Shown here in pieces: positions 15,692 through 25,312 of a DNA stretch of 64,000 nt; position 1 is the stretch's first letter; each line of letters begins with the position of its first letter. The translations under genes and the position numbers were made by a program. Below the pieces are notes generated by a model. That model made no database searches. It saw only the letters and a program-made list of their open reading frames with translations, and was not told where the DNA came from. The DNA comes from Paraburkholderia podalyriae (lineage in GTDB: Bacteria; Pseudomonadota; Gammaproteobacteria; Burkholderiales; Burkholderiaceae), in the NCBI RefSeq assembly GCF_014397785.1, contig NZ_VZQQ01000003.1, positions 124,001-188,000 on the forward strand. Direction: 5' to 3'.

Positions 15692-17191
15692 ATGAGCTAC
15701 GCCTACGACGAACGGATCGACGGCCCCCTTCCCTCGCACGACAAAGCCACGCTGGTCGCCGAGCTTCAGCAGTTCGTGCCTTCGATGCAACTGCTGCACG
15801 ACAGGGAAGACCTGCGCCCATTCGAATGCGACGGCCTCTCCGCGTATCGCACGACGCCGATGATGGTCGCGCTGCCCGACTCGATCGAGCAGGTGCAGGC
15901 GCTGTTGAAATTCGCGGCCGCGCGCAAGGTGCCCATGATCGCGCGTGGCGCAGGCACGGGGCTATCAGGCGGCGCGCTGCCGCTCGAACAGGGCATCCTG
16001 CTCGTGATGGCGCGCTTCAACCAGATTCTGCACATCGATCCGGAAGCATCGATTGCTCGCGTGCAGCCCGGCGTGCGCAATCTCGCGATCTCGCAGGCGG
16101 CTGCCGTTCACGGTCTCTACTACGCGCCCGATCCATCGTCGCAGATCGCGTGCTCGATCGGCGGCAATGTCGCCGAGAACGCCGGCGGCGTGCATTGCCT
16201 GAAGTACGGCCTGACCGTGCACAACATCCTGAAGCTCGAAGTGCTGACCATCGACGGCGAGCGGCTGACGATCGGCTCCGAAGCGCTCGACTCGCCCGGG
16301 TTCGATCTGCTCGCGCTGTTGACGGGTTCCGAAGGCATGCTCGGTATCGTCACGGAAGTCACGGTGAAGCTGTTGACGAAGCCGCAAAGCGCGAAGGTGC
16401 TGCTCGCTAGCTTCGACGATGTCGAGAAGGCTGGCGATGCCGTCGCGCAAATCATCGGCGCGGGTGTGATTCCGGGCGGCCTCGAAATGATGGACAATCT
16501 CGCGATCCGCGCCGCCGAAGATTTCATCCACGCGGGTTATCCCGTCAACGCCGAAGCGATCCTGCTGTGCGAGCTCGATGGCGCGGAATCCGACGTGCAG
16601 GAAGACTGCGATCGCGTCGGCGAGTTGCTGCGCGAAGCGGGCGCCACCGACATCCGCATCGCGAAGGATGAAGCCGAACGCCAGCGCTTCTGGGCAGGCC
16701 GCAAGAACGCGTTTCCGGCTGTCGGCCGCATCTCGCCAGACTACTACTGCATGGACGGTACGATTCCGCGCCGCGAACTCGCGCGTGTGCTGCGCGGCAT
16801 CACGGATCTGTCGAATGAATATGGCCTGCGCGTCGCGAACGTCTTCCATGCCGGCGACGGCAACATGCATCCACTGATTCTCTTCGACGCCAACGCGCCC
16901 GGTGAAATGGAACGCGCCGAAACGCTCGGCGCGAAGATTCTCGAACTATGTGTCGAAGTGGGCGGCAGCATCACGGGCGAGCACGGCGTAGGTCGGGAGA
17001 AGATCAATCAGATGTGCGTGCAGTTCAGCAGCGAGGAACTCACGCTGTTCCATTCGCTGAAGGCCGCCTTCGATCCCGACGGCTTGCTCAATCCCGGCAA
17101 GAACATTCCCACACTGCATCGCTGCGCCGAACACGGCGCGATGCATATTCATCGCGGCAAGCTGCCGTTTCCCGAGCTGGAGCGCTTCTGA
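15692..17191 (+). CDS. glcD: Glycolate oxidase subunit GlcD (FAD-linked)
   Basis: The 499-residue flavin subunit of glycolate oxidase oxidises glycolate to glyoxylate and passes electrons to GlcF and the quinone pool. The PCMH-type FAD-binding domain is visible (MIARGAGTGLSGGALP near residues 82-97 and GGNVAENAGGVHCLKYG near 155). The C-terminal FAD-linked oxidase domain ends in GSITGEHGVGREK and FDPDGLLNPGK. The ATG at 15692 is chosen because family similarity starts there; the frame extends further upstream but covers the operator. The stop overlaps glcE (TGATG). Length is typical. Confidence 0.95.
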   Translation: MSYAYDERIDGPLPSHDKATLVAELQQFVPSMQLLHDREDLRPFECDGLSAYRTTPMMVALPDSIEQVQALLKFAAARKVPMIARGAGTGLSGGALPLEQGILLVMARFNQILHIDPEASIARVQPGVRNLAISQAAAVHGLYYAPDPSSQIACSIGGNVAENAGGVHCLKYGLTVHNILKLEVLTIDGERLTIGSEALDSPGFDLLALLTGSEGMLGIVTEVTVKLLTKPQSAKVLLASFDDVEKAGDAVAQIIGAGVIPGGLEMMDNLAIRAAEDFIHAGYPVNAEAILLCELDGAESDVQEDCDRVGELLREAGATDIRIAKDEAERQRFWAGRKNAFPAVGRISPDYYCMDGTIPRRELARVLRGITDLSNEYGLRVANVFHAGDGNMHPLILFDANAPGEMERAETLGAKILELCVEVGGSITGEHGVGREKINQMCVQFSSEELTLFHSLKAAFDPDGLLNPGKNIPTLHRCAEHGAMHIHRGKLPFPELERF

Positions 17192-18258
17192 TGCGACGCG
17201 AATTCGATTCGATGGACGATAGCGCGCGCCTCGTCGCACAGGTGCAGCGAGCGATTGCCAAACACGCGCCGTTGCGCATTCGCGGCAGCGACAGCAAGCG
17301 TTTTATCGGCCGCGACGTGCGCGGCGAGGAACTCGACACGCGCTCGCATCGCGGCATCGTCGCGTATGACCCGACAGAACTCGTGATCACCGCGCGCGCC
17401 GGAACGCCGCTCGTCGAACTGAACGCAGTGCTCGACGACGCCGATCAGATGCTGCCGTGCGAGCCGCCTCTATTCGATGGCAACGGAACGCTAGGCGGCG
17501 CGGTCGCGACTGGCCTTTCCGGTCCGCGCCGCCCGTGGTCAGGCTCGATGCGCGACTTCGTGCTCGGCTGCCGCGTGATCACGGGCGACGGCGATCATCT
17601 GCGATTCGGCGGCCAGGTGATGAAGAACGTCGCCGGCTACGACATGTCGCGTTTGCTCGCGGGCAGCTTTGGGACGCTTGGCGTGTTGACAGAAGTGTCG
17701 CTGAAAGTGCTACCGAAACCACGCGAGTGCCGCAGCTTCGCGCTCTCGCTCGGTGCCGACGAAGCGATGCGAGAACTGTCCGCATGGCGCAAGGCCGCGT
17801 TGCCCGTGAACGGCGCCTGTTATGTCGGCAGCAAGCTCTACGTGCGGCTCGAAGGCGGAGGCGGATCGGTGAAGTCGGCCGTGGAGCGGATCCGCGGCGA
17901 AGAGATCGACTGCGCGTTCTGGGATGTTCTTCGCGATCATCGGCTGCCGTTCTTCGCCGACATGCGTCCGTTATGGCGTCTATCGCTGCCGAATGCGACG
18001 CCCCTGATGCCGTTGCCCGGCGATGTCGTGCTCGACTGGGCAGGCGCGCAGCGCTGGCTCAAGAGCGAGGCATCCGCCGCTGAAATTCGCCGACTCGCGC
18101 ACGCGGCGGGCGGTCACGCGACGTGCTTCACGCCGTCGCCCGAGCGCGAGCCGTTCCAGCCGCTCGCCGCGCCGCTGCTGCGCTATCAGCAGCAACTCAA
18201 ACGACGCCTCGATCCGAATGGCGTGCTGAACCCCGGCCGACTATACGCCGGTCTCTGA
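17191..18258 (+). CDS. glcE: Glycolate oxidase subunit GlcE (FAD-binding)
   Basis: The 355-residue second flavoprotein subunit is a shorter relative of GlcD with a PCMH-type FAD-binding domain: LRIRGSDSKRF near residue 28, LVITARAGTPLVELN near 66, GTLGGAVATGLSGPRRP near 98 and VMKNVAGYDMSRLL near 147. It ends LKRRLDPNGVLNPGRLYAGL, the family's usual terminus. Its ATG overlaps the glcD stop, showing translational coupling, and glcF follows after 13 bases. All three subunits are needed for membrane glycolate oxidation in E. coli. Confidence 0.95.
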   Translation: MRREFDSMDDSARLVAQVQRAIAKHAPLRIRGSDSKRFIGRDVRGEELDTRSHRGIVAYDPTELVITARAGTPLVELNAVLDDADQMLPCEPPLFDGNGTLGGAVATGLSGPRRPWSGSMRDFVLGCRVITGDGDHLRFGGQVMKNVAGYDMSRLLAGSFGTLGVLTEVSLKVLPKPRECRSFALSLGADEAMRELSAWRKAALPVNGACYVGSKLYVRLEGGGGSVKSAVERIRGEEIDCAFWDVLRDHRLPFFADMRPLWRLSLPNATPLMPLPGDVVLDWAGAQRWLKSEASAAEIRRLAHAAGGHATCFTPSPEREPFQPLAAPLLRYQQQLKRRLDPNGVLNPGRLYAGL

Positions 18259-18271
18259 AGCGAGCGCGATC

Positions 18272-19579
18272 ATGCAAACGAATCTCGACTCCCACGCGAA
18301 AGCCCTGCCCAATGCCGAGGAAGCGGAAAGCATCCTGCGCTCATGCGTGCATTGCGGCTTCTGCAATGCGACGTGTCCGACGTATCAACTGCTCGGCAAC
18401 GAACTCGACGGACCGCGCGGGCGCATCTATCTGATCAAGCAACTGCTCGAAGGCGAGCCAGCCAGCGAGAAGACGCAACTGCATCTGGACCGCTGCCTCA
18501 CGTGCCGCAATTGCGAAACGACGTGTCCGTCGGGCGTCACGTATCACCGCTTGCTTGACATCGGACGTGCCGAGCTCGAGCGCCGGGTCGAGCGGCCCAT
18601 CGGCGAGCGGCTGACGCGCAAGGGCTTGCGCACGGTGATTTCACGTCCCGCTGTGTTCGATGCGCTGCTCAAGACAGGTCGCGCGGTGCGGCCGCTGTTG
18701 CCCGCGAGTGTGCAGGCGAAGGTTCCTGCACGTTCCGTCGTGCCTGCGAAACCGCGCCCTGCTCCACGTCACGCGCGGCGCGTATTGATGCTCGAAGGCT
18801 GCGTGCAGCCATCGCTGTCGCCGAATACGAACGCGGCAGCGGCGCGGGTGCTTGACCGGCTCGGCATCAGCGTGACACCGGCACGCGAGGCCGGCTGCTG
18901 CGGTGCCACCGACTATCACCTGAACGCGCAGGACGCGGGCCTCGATCGCGCGCGCCGCAATATCAATGCATGGTGGACCTCCGTCGAAGCCGGCGTCGAA
19001 GCGATCGTGCAGACAGCGAGCGGCTGCGGCGCGTTCGTGAAGGAATACGGGCACCTGTTGCGCAACGATCCGCTTTACGCGACGAAGGCAGCACGCGTGA
19101 GCGCACTCGCGCGCGATCTCGTCGAAGTGCTGGCGACCGAACCACTCGACGCGTTGCAGCCCGCCGCCGACGTGATTGCGATGCGCGTCGCGTTCCACTG
19201 CCCTTGCACGCTGCAGCATGCGCAAAAGCTTGGGGGCGCGGTGGAGAGCGTGCTGACCCGGCTGGGGTTCGATCTTTCTGCCGTGCCCGACGCGCATCTG
19301 TGCTGCGGCTCGGCGGGAACGTATTCGATCACGCAGCCCGAGCTTGCGCAGAAGTTGCGCGACAAGAAGATGGCCGCGCTCGAAAGCGGACAGCCGGGCA
19401 TCATCGCGACGGCGAACATCGGTTGCCAGATGCATCTGGATCGCGCGGGCAGGACGCGCGTGCGTCACTGGATCGAACTGGTCGAAGAAGCGCTGGGGGT
19501 CGCAAACACCCGAGTGCACGCGCGACCAGGGAAAGAGTTGACACAGTCGGCCCTGAACAATTCGTTTCCATGTCAGTAG
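18272..19579 (+). CDS. glcF: Glycolate oxidase iron-sulfur subunit GlcF
   Basis: The 435-residue subunit carries two 4Fe-4S ferredoxin motifs, CVHCGFCNATCP (C25, C28, C31, C35) and CLTCRNCETTCP (C75, C78, C81, C85). Two CCG-domain motifs follow (EAGCCGATDYH and HLCCGSAGTYS), typical of GlcF and heterodisulfide-reductase-like electron carriers. The last about 25 residues (after WIELVEEALG) extend beyond the usual end of about 407-410 residues, and the stop lies almost at the edge of an IS remnant. The tail is therefore possibly rewritten by that insertion, probably without loss of function. Confidence 0.94.
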   Translation: MQTNLDSHAKALPNAEEAESILRSCVHCGFCNATCPTYQLLGNELDGPRGRIYLIKQLLEGEPASEKTQLHLDRCLTCRNCETTCPSGVTYHRLLDIGRAELERRVERPIGERLTRKGLRTVISRPAVFDALLKTGRAVRPLLPASVQAKVPARSVVPAKPRPAPRHARRVLMLEGCVQPSLSPNTNAAAARVLDRLGISVTPAREAGCCGATDYHLNAQDAGLDRARRNINAWWTSVEAGVEAIVQTASGCGAFVKEYGHLLRNDPLYATKAARVSALARDLVEVLATEPLDALQPAADVIAMRVAFHCPCTLQHAQKLGGAVESVLTRLGFDLSAVPDAHLCCGSAGTYSITQPELAQKLRDKKMAALESGQPGIIATANIGCQMHLDRAGRTRVRHWIELVEEALGVANTRVHARPGKELTQSALNNSFPCQ

Positions 19580-19581
19580 CA

Positions 19582-20530
19582 TCACACCATCGCGTCGGCG
19601 GCGCTGTTGCACTCGAGAAAAGCGGCGAGAACGAAGGCGCAAAGAAGCCGCAGCTTCCTGAGGATCATCCGGAGGTTGTAGCCAGCGCCGCACAACACCG
19701 CGTGCATCGCATCACCGAGCGCGCCTTTGAGCCAGTCGCGATCGGGTTTTCCGTCTGCCTTCATGTGGCCGATGGCTGGCTCGATTGCATTGCGCCGTCT
19801 GATCATCGCGCGTAATCCGCGTGTGACGCCCCGCCGCAAGCCCGGGTGGTAGATCTTCACGTCGTCGACCGCGACGCCCTTGTAGCCACGTCGACAATGG
19901 CGATTTCCGGCGTGGCATCACACAGGATTGTGGCCTGCTCCAGCGCCTCAGCAAGCGTGTGACCGTCGTACGGATTGCCTGGCGTCGAGCGCATGCCAAC
20001 TACCAGGCCTTCCTTGTGGGTCGTCGTGATCGACACCTTCACACCGAATTCGTACGGTGTGCCGGTTTTGCCTTTCGCCAGACATTCAACTTCCGGTGCG
20101 TGCAGCGCATAGAGCTTGTTTTTGTCCTTCGGCTTCTGCGACAGGATCCGCTTCGTGCGGTCCACCAGCTTTTGCAAGGCTGCGCGGTATGAACCTGCTA
20201 CCTGAGCGACCTGTCGCTCCACATCACGCATCACCCGTCCAACGCGTGAGCGCAACGTGCGCAGTACTTTCCTCATGCGCTTGTACTGCTGCGCGTGAGC
20301 GTAGCGGCCAATCTGAAGCCCCCGCCGGGGCGCCTCGCGGTTGTAGTTCTGCCGCAGTTTCAGGCCATGCCGCGCGGCCGCCTTCACCAGATGTTCGCGA
20401 CACCGCTCGAGCAGACGCGAATCGGTTGGATGGACAATCGCCTTTTCCATGATCGTCGTGTCCACAATCACGCGCTTCACGCTCGAAGCCTTGATCAAGC
20501 CGGCACGTTTGGCTGCTTCCTGCTAGCCTT
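19582..20530 (-). mobile_element. IS5-type transposase remnant, truncated and frameshifted
   Basis: The minus strand encodes the middle and C-terminus of an IS5-family transposase: VKRVIVDTTIMEKAIVHPTD (first DDE Asp region), EFGVKVSITTTHKEGLVVG and, in another frame, RRRNAIEPAIGHMKADGK (the Glu region). One missing base near 19892 breaks the frame: IAIVDVATRAS should read IVDRGYKGVAVDD, continuing as VKIYHPGLRRG. The N-terminus is absent beyond about 20530, where ene-reductase sequence begins. The element is therefore dead. No clear terminal inverted repeats were identified. Confidence 0.85.
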
Positions 20531-20686
20531 GATGGACCGATACAGTGCATGGAGCGCGAGGAGTTCGAGATGATTGCGGTGGGGCGTGCGTTGCTCGGCG
20601 ATCCGCGTTGGGTGGCCAAAGTGCACGCTAGTGATCGCTATGGGTTGACGAGTTTCAACCCAGAGGTGTTGGCTGAGTTAGTTTGA
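20531..20686 (+). pseudogene. 3' fragment of an NADH:flavin oxidoreductase (old yellow enzyme) gene
   Basis: The plus frame reads MEREEFEMIAVGRALLGDPR, then WVAKVHASDRYGLTSF, and ends at a TGA at 20684. This corresponds to the C-terminal end of old-yellow-enzyme-type proteins (an AVGRALL-DPxW segment). Everything upstream is replaced by the IS5 remnant, so it is a decapitated gene end. It does not match the intact ene-reductase at 33062-34240 closely, which ends differently, so it is not a simple duplicate. Confidence 0.72.
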
Positions 20687-20852
20687 ATAAGCCCGATGCC
20701 ACAAAGTCCAGTTTGCCCGCGATAAAGAATTGCACGGTTCGGATGGTTTCGAAGTGCATGTAGCTGCGTGCCTTGCGTTGGGTGGCTCGAGCAGACGCTT
20801 GATGGCTTCGACGAAGCCATTGCTCTGGCGGGGTTGAGTCCGGGCAACGTAT

Positions 20853-21740
20853 TCAACTTCCATCGAGCGCGTGATGACCAAGATGCACGGCCAATTTTTC
20901 CTGTAACAGTTGCGCGATCAGGGCCAGTTGTGGGCCTATCTCGCGCTCTAGGCGCACGCGCGGGATCCGCGAAGTGCGGCCTATGCACGAGAGCACCCAA
21001 GGCGGGCGCCCCGGAATGAGAATCGGCGTACTCGCCGAACTTAGTTCCGGCACCCATTCGCCGGGCGAAATGCAAAACCCGATATGATGCACTTGGGAGA
21101 TTTTTTCCGCGATGCGCCGTCGCTGGGCAGTCCAGTCACGCCCTGCCCTGCGCGCCAACGTTTCCTGCAAATAAGCGCGCTCTTGCTCCGGCAGCGCCGC
21201 CAACAACGCTGCCCCCGCGACCGAGGCGGCGAGGCTCATCCGCGTGCCGGGCATCATGTCCAGCGCGAGCATCGCATGGCCCCCCAAAAAACTCTCCACG
21301 ACCACCACGTCGAGTCTATCGCGCTTGCCCAGCGTCACATAGGTATCTGTAGTTTCAGCGAACCTGCGCATTTCCTCACCGGCCACACTCTGTATTTCGC
21401 CGTCCGCAATAGCCCCGTACCCTAATCCCAGTGCAGCTGCCGCCAAGCGGTATTTGCGCCGTGCAGCATCATGTTGCACATAACCGAGCGCCGTCAGGGA
21501 GCGCAGTAGGCGCGAGACAGTCGGAGGCGCTAGACCGGTTAGCAGCGCGATCTCCTTGTTGCCTTTCCAAAGCTGTTCCCGCCCGACGGCCGCCAAAACC
21601 GCCAGACCCCGCGCCAGCGGCAAAACCATCGTGTCGCTATCGCCTTCCCGCGCATGTTGCGGCGGCCTCGGCCCGGAATCGCCCGTTTTGAAATGGCTGT
21701 GGTGGCCTCTTGGCCGCACGGCGAAAGATGGATGCCCCAT
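20853..21740 (-). CDS. IclR-family transcriptional regulator
   Basis: The 295-residue regulator has a winged helix-turn-helix (about residues 40-100, with NKEIALLTGLAPPTVSRLLR) and a C-terminal IclR effector domain (GGHAMLALDMMPGTRMSLAAS and AALLAALPEQER). The ATG at 21740 has AGGAGA just upstream, which decides the start over a longer frame. The C-terminus appears slightly unusual: after HHIGFCISPGEW the last about 70 residues are recognisable but longer than most. It is divergent from a second IclR gene at 22169. It probably regulates part of the catabolic cassette; the ligand is unknown. Confidence 0.88.
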   Translation of the reverse strand: MGHPSFAVRPRGHHSHFKTGDSGPRPPQHAREGDSDTMVLPLARGLAVLAAVGREQLWKGNKEIALLTGLAPPTVSRLLRSLTALGYVQHDAARRKYRLAAAALGLGYGAIADGEIQSVAGEEMRRFAETTDTYVTLGKRDRLDVVVVESFLGGHAMLALDMMPGTRMSLAASVAGAALLAALPEQERAYLQETLARRAGRDWTAQRRRIAEKISQVHHIGFCISPGEWVPELSSASTPILIPGRPPWVLSCIGRTSRIPRVRLEREIGPQLALIAQLLQEKLAVHLGHHALDGS

Positions 21741-22168
21741 TGGATCTCCTAACTTCTGCTTTGTCTCATAGATCAAGTTTGTGCCAGCCTCCGCACCGTG
21801 AGCGAGTCGGGTAAGACCGTGCGGAGGCAGCCGGTGCTTTTCGCCGCAAAGCGAAGCCAAGGGACTCCTCCCGACCGAAAGTTGACGCGCAGTTTAGGGG
21901 CGGGTTGGCCGTCCTATTGATGTCTTTCGTAGAGCGACATCATTACCTCTATTAAGTCGACGTTGCCCGCTGCCGAAAAGGAGAAAGCACGATCTTTTCC
22001 GTACTTTGAATGGAGTTTTCTGCACAAACGGTGGGCAGCGGATGGCGTATACTTTTAGACGCTGACACCCGTTGCAGCCCGTTGTTCTATCCGGATTTCC
22101 TTCCGGCGCACCAATCAGCCGTGTACGTCCCGCGCAGCGTGGATCGCATTGACGAACCAGGAAGAGCG
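21741..22168. promoter_or_regulatory. Divergent promoter region of two IclR genes with a shared-motif copy
   Basis: This 428-base stretch contains no gene. It holds TTTCCGTACTTTGAATG (21996-22012), one of four copies in the window of a GTTCCGTACnTnnGAAC-like 17-mer. The others lie before the alpha-beta hydrolase and ene-reductase genes. IclR proteins often bind near their own start, so this may be the operator of one of the two regulators. Confidence 0.5.
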
Positions 22169-22951
22169 ATGTCTGATTCCCCTATACCCGCCACTATGAC
22201 GCTGAAGCGCGGGTTGGATTTGCTGCGCGCCTTCCGCGCCGAGAGGACGCCGCTTACCAACGCTGAACTCGTGCGACGCACGGGCCTATCGCGCTCTAGT
22301 GTGTCACGCCTCACGATTACGTTGGTTAAACTAGGCTACTTACGCCGCGTCTCGGGGGGGCGGGCACTCGAGTTATCGGTTGGCGGCTTGAGCATCGGCA
22401 CCGATTATGCGAGAAGTAACCCCGTCACGCAGCGCGTCCATCCATTCATGCAACGCCTTGCCGATCGGCTCAACGTGACCGTGGCACTTGCAGTGCCCGA
22501 CAGACTCGATATGCTCTATATCGCCTGCCGCACCAGCGCGCAGATCTCCACGCTGCGGCTCGAAGTAGGCTCGTTGCTTCCCATGGGGCGTACAGCAATC
22601 GGGAGAGCTTGGCTCTGGGCGTTGCCCGCATCCGAACGACGACGCTACATGCAGGCCCTGTTAGAGGCCGCCGGTCCGGAGGCTGATGACCTGTGGCAGC
22701 GAATCAAACGAGACTTTGACCAGATAGATTCCACCGGCGCGTGCATCACCGTGGGTGAATATCAGCGCAATGCCTACGGCATCGCACTGCCAGTGCGAGT
22801 TGGACGGTCCGAGACGCTGATGGCGATGAGTTGTGGCGGGGCAGGACTGGCGTTGGACATTGCGGCGATCCGCAACTGCATTGCGCCGGAACTCAAGAGC
22901 GCCGCCCGGGAAATAACGACGCTACTGCGCAATGTGGATGCAGAGCCCTGA
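22169..22951 (+). CDS. IclR-family transcriptional regulator
   Basis: The 260-residue protein has an N-terminal helix-turn-helix (LTNAELVRRTGLSRSSVSRL, about residues 30-50) and a C-terminal effector domain (ALAVPDRLDMLYIA and LRLEVGSLLPMGRTAIGRAW, the conserved IclR segment). The start at 22169 is supported by CAGGAAGAG upstream and by the position of the winged helix; the longer frame is unlikely. It is divergent from another IclR gene and lies beside the amidohydrolase / BVMO cassette, which one of the two presumably controls. Similarity to the neighbour is only at family level. Confidence 0.9.
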   Translation: MSDSPIPATMTLKRGLDLLRAFRAERTPLTNAELVRRTGLSRSSVSRLTITLVKLGYLRRVSGGRALELSVGGLSIGTDYARSNPVTQRVHPFMQRLADRLNVTVALAVPDRLDMLYIACRTSAQISTLRLEVGSLLPMGRTAIGRAWLWALPASERRRYMQALLEAAGPEADDLWQRIKRDFDQIDSTGACITVGEYQRNAYGIALPVRVGRSETLMAMSCGGAGLALDIAAIRNCIAPELKSAAREITTLLRNVDAEP

Positions 22952-23367
22952 CCTGCCGTTTTATACGCGGCTCCGCTGAGTACGAGATCCTCATTTCCTC
23001 TGTCCCGAAAGCCTACGACGGCGACCACTAGCCGTAACCCGCAGCCTGGAGCGAAGGGGAACACCAAAGCTTGCGCGGGATGCTGGGTTCGCGGCTCCCG
23101 CACTTGGGACCGGACATCTTCTTGGGCGGTCGTCTGCATCGCCCCACTTCGGTAATGACGCTCTCGAGTCCAACAGAGCGGTCGGCCCCAAATATCGCCC
23201 TCCCGGCTGATTCCCGACCGCTTAAAGCAGTTCATGTGTATTCGCAGCGCCGGTGCGGAGTCCAATAGCCCGGAAGCTCAGCGCCGCATCGGCGGATCGA
23301 CGTGTGGGGGCCGGGAATGCATGCGCCGCCTCCCGGTAATCTGCCGCTGCCCGACAGGCAATGTACG
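22952..23367. other. Gene-free stretch
   Basis: I see no convincing coding frame, RNA gene or clear terminator between the IclR gene and the convergent amidohydrolase gene. Confidence 0.5.
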
Positions 23368-25095
23368 TCAGGGCGACTTGCGGTTACGTTGCAGGCGCCC
23401 GGGCAGCGCGCCCGTGTGCTCGCCATTGCGGTAAGTCACTTGTCCGGCCACAAGCGTTGCCACGTAGCCATCTGCCGTCTGCACCAGGCGGCGGCCGCCC
23501 GCAGGCAAATCGAATACCGGCTTCGGTGCGTACAACGTCAATCTTTGGTAATCAATCACGTTGATGTCAGCCTTGAGCCCTTCCTTCAGTTCGCCGCGAT
23601 CAGTCATTCCAATCGCCTTTGCATTGTCGCTCGTCAGGCGCTTTATGGCCCATTCGAGCGCAACCCGCCCCGATGCGCGGTCGCGGGTCCAATACGCCAG
23701 CAGGGTCGTCGGATAGCTGGAGTCACAAACCATGCCATAGTGCGCGCCACCGTCGCCGAGGGCGATCAGCGTATTTTCGTCGGTGATCATCTTGCGCACC
23801 GCTTCCAGGTTTCCTTCGACCAGGTTAGACGCCGGGTTCAGCATCAGGGCGTTGCCCTCATCTTGCAATAGCAAGTCGTAGGCGACCTCGGCAGCGGTTG
23901 TGCCGGCCGCTTGCGCGATGTCGTTCAGCGTGTGGCCCGGCCCCGGTTCATAATTCGGCGGATTGCCCAACGGGAACGAAACCTCAAAGTTCGACACCAG
24001 GCGCACATAGTGCGGATTCGAATGTGTGGGCTGCTCCGCGAGGATGGCCTTGCGGCGCTCGGGCTTGCGCATTTCGGCGACCCGTTGCGCCAGCGGCAGT
24101 TCGTGAATCGCCATGTAGCTAGGATGGAAACGGAAGGGATGCAGCGACAGCCCCAATCCGAACAACAGTCCGACTGGACGCGGGAACACCTGCGCTTTGA
24201 TGGGCAAGCCCTGATCTCGCGCCTCACGCGTAAGTGCGAGCAACTGGTCAGGCAATTCACGGCTCTCAGTCTTGTGCACCAGGGAATAGCTTACCGGCCG
24301 CCCCGATGCCGTCGCCAGCTTGCGAATCAGGCGCATGATGTCCTGTGCGGTACTGCCACCGAAGAAGCCATCGGTAAGCAGTTGGAACACTCCGCTGCCG
24401 GCCTGACGCAGGCCGGCAGCCAATGCGACCAACTCGTCCTCCTTCGCCTTGATTGAGGGTGCCAGCTGACCCTCGACCGTGCGATGCCCTTCATGCTGCG
24501 AAGTGCTGACTCCGAAGGCGCCAGCACGAATGGCATCACGGACGATCGCCGACATCTGACTCATTTCCTCGGGCGAGGCGGGCTGCCCCATTTCTCCACG
24601 CTCGCCCATGACATAGACGCGTACAGGGCTATGCCCCACCTGAGTGGCGACGTCGATGTCGAAGTGGCGTTGTTCCAACGAGTCAAGGTACTCGGGGAAG
24701 GTTTCCCAGTTCCAGGGAATACCCGCCGTCATTACTACTTCGGGGATGTCCTCCACCCCCTCCATCACGCGCACAAGGGTTTCACGTTCGTGCGGACGGC
24801 ATGGAGCAAAGCCCACGCCGCAATTTCCCGTGACGACGGTGGTGACACCGTGACTCGACGAAGGGATCAACCGATTCTCCCAGGTCACCTGGCCGTCATA
24901 GTGGGTATGGATGTCGACAAATCCGGGAGTCACAATCAGCCCGCGCGCATCTATTTCCTCGCGCCCGCGCTGTGACACCGTACCAATGAACGCAATCTTC
25001 CCATCCTTAACTGCTACGTCGGCCTCGCGGGACGGGCCGCCGGTACCGTCGATCACCGTGCCACCACGTATCACCACGTCGAATTCGGTTGACAT
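23368..25095 (-). CDS. D-aminoacylase-like amidohydrolase
   Basis: The 575-residue metal-dependent hydrolase is of the D-aminoacylase / N-acyl-D-amino-acid deacylase type. The metal-binding DIHTHYDGQ motif places H63 and H65. VTGNCGVGFAPC (Cys92) matches the family's cysteine ligand, SLVHKTES carries a later His, and GDGGAHY gives the catalytic Asp. The composite beta-domain resumes at the C-terminus with ADINVIDY and GGRRLVQTADGYV. The ATG at 25095 follows GGAGA. It is divergent from the alpha-beta hydrolase gene across 217 bases that carry two copies of the shared 17-bp motif. The substrate is not deducible; related genes act on amides and cyclic imides. A collapsed copy lies at 32098-32592. 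Confidence 0.88.
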   Translation of the reverse strand: MSTEFDVVIRGGTVIDGTGGPSREADVAVKDGKIAFIGTVSQRGREEIDARGLIVTPGFVDIHTHYDGQVTWENRLIPSSSHGVTTVVTGNCGVGFAPCRPHERETLVRVMEGVEDIPEVVMTAGIPWNWETFPEYLDSLEQRHFDIDVATQVGHSPVRVYVMGERGEMGQPASPEEMSQMSAIVRDAIRAGAFGVSTSQHEGHRTVEGQLAPSIKAKEDELVALAAGLRQAGSGVFQLLTDGFFGGSTAQDIMRLIRKLATASGRPVSYSLVHKTESRELPDQLLALTREARDQGLPIKAQVFPRPVGLLFGLGLSLHPFRFHPSYMAIHELPLAQRVAEMRKPERRKAILAEQPTHSNPHYVRLVSNFEVSFPLGNPPNYEPGPGHTLNDIAQAAGTTAAEVAYDLLLQDEGNALMLNPASNLVEGNLEAVRKMITDENTLIALGDGGAHYGMVCDSSYPTTLLAYWTRDRASGRVALEWAIKRLTSDNAKAIGMTDRGELKEGLKADINVIDYQRLTLYAPKPVFDLPAGGRRLVQTADGYVATLVAGQVTYRNGEHTGALPGRLQRNRKSP

Positions 25096-25176
25096 CACTT
25101 GTCTCCTTTCGTGTGCAACACTCAAAGCGACATCTTCGGCAGCACACAGGCGACAGACAACATGCGACAGCGCATC

Positions 25177-25233
25177 GTTCCGTACTTCAAAGCCATACTC
25201 CGACGCAATCAGACTCGTTCCAAAGTACGGGAC
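25177..25233. promoter_or_regulatory. Two copies of the GTTCCGTAC-type motif in a divergent promoter
   Basis: GTTCCGTACTTCAAAGC (25177-25193) and, on the other strand, GTCCCGTACTTTGGAAC (25217-25233) lie between the amidohydrolase and hydrolase genes, 40 bases apart and in inverted orientation. Ends of the form GTTC...GAAC give partial dyad symmetry. IclR-type regulators are the likely binders. Confidence 0.6.
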
Positions 25234-25312
25234 AGAGCCACGGGTCCTATTGGATTCCTGTGCGGTTTGCTCGCTAATAGGAACAAGACAAAGCCTATGC
25301 GGAGACAAACCG

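Noticed and set aside
15965-16870. 301-codon minus frame opposite glcD
   Set aside because: Antisense shadow of a well-supported glcD.
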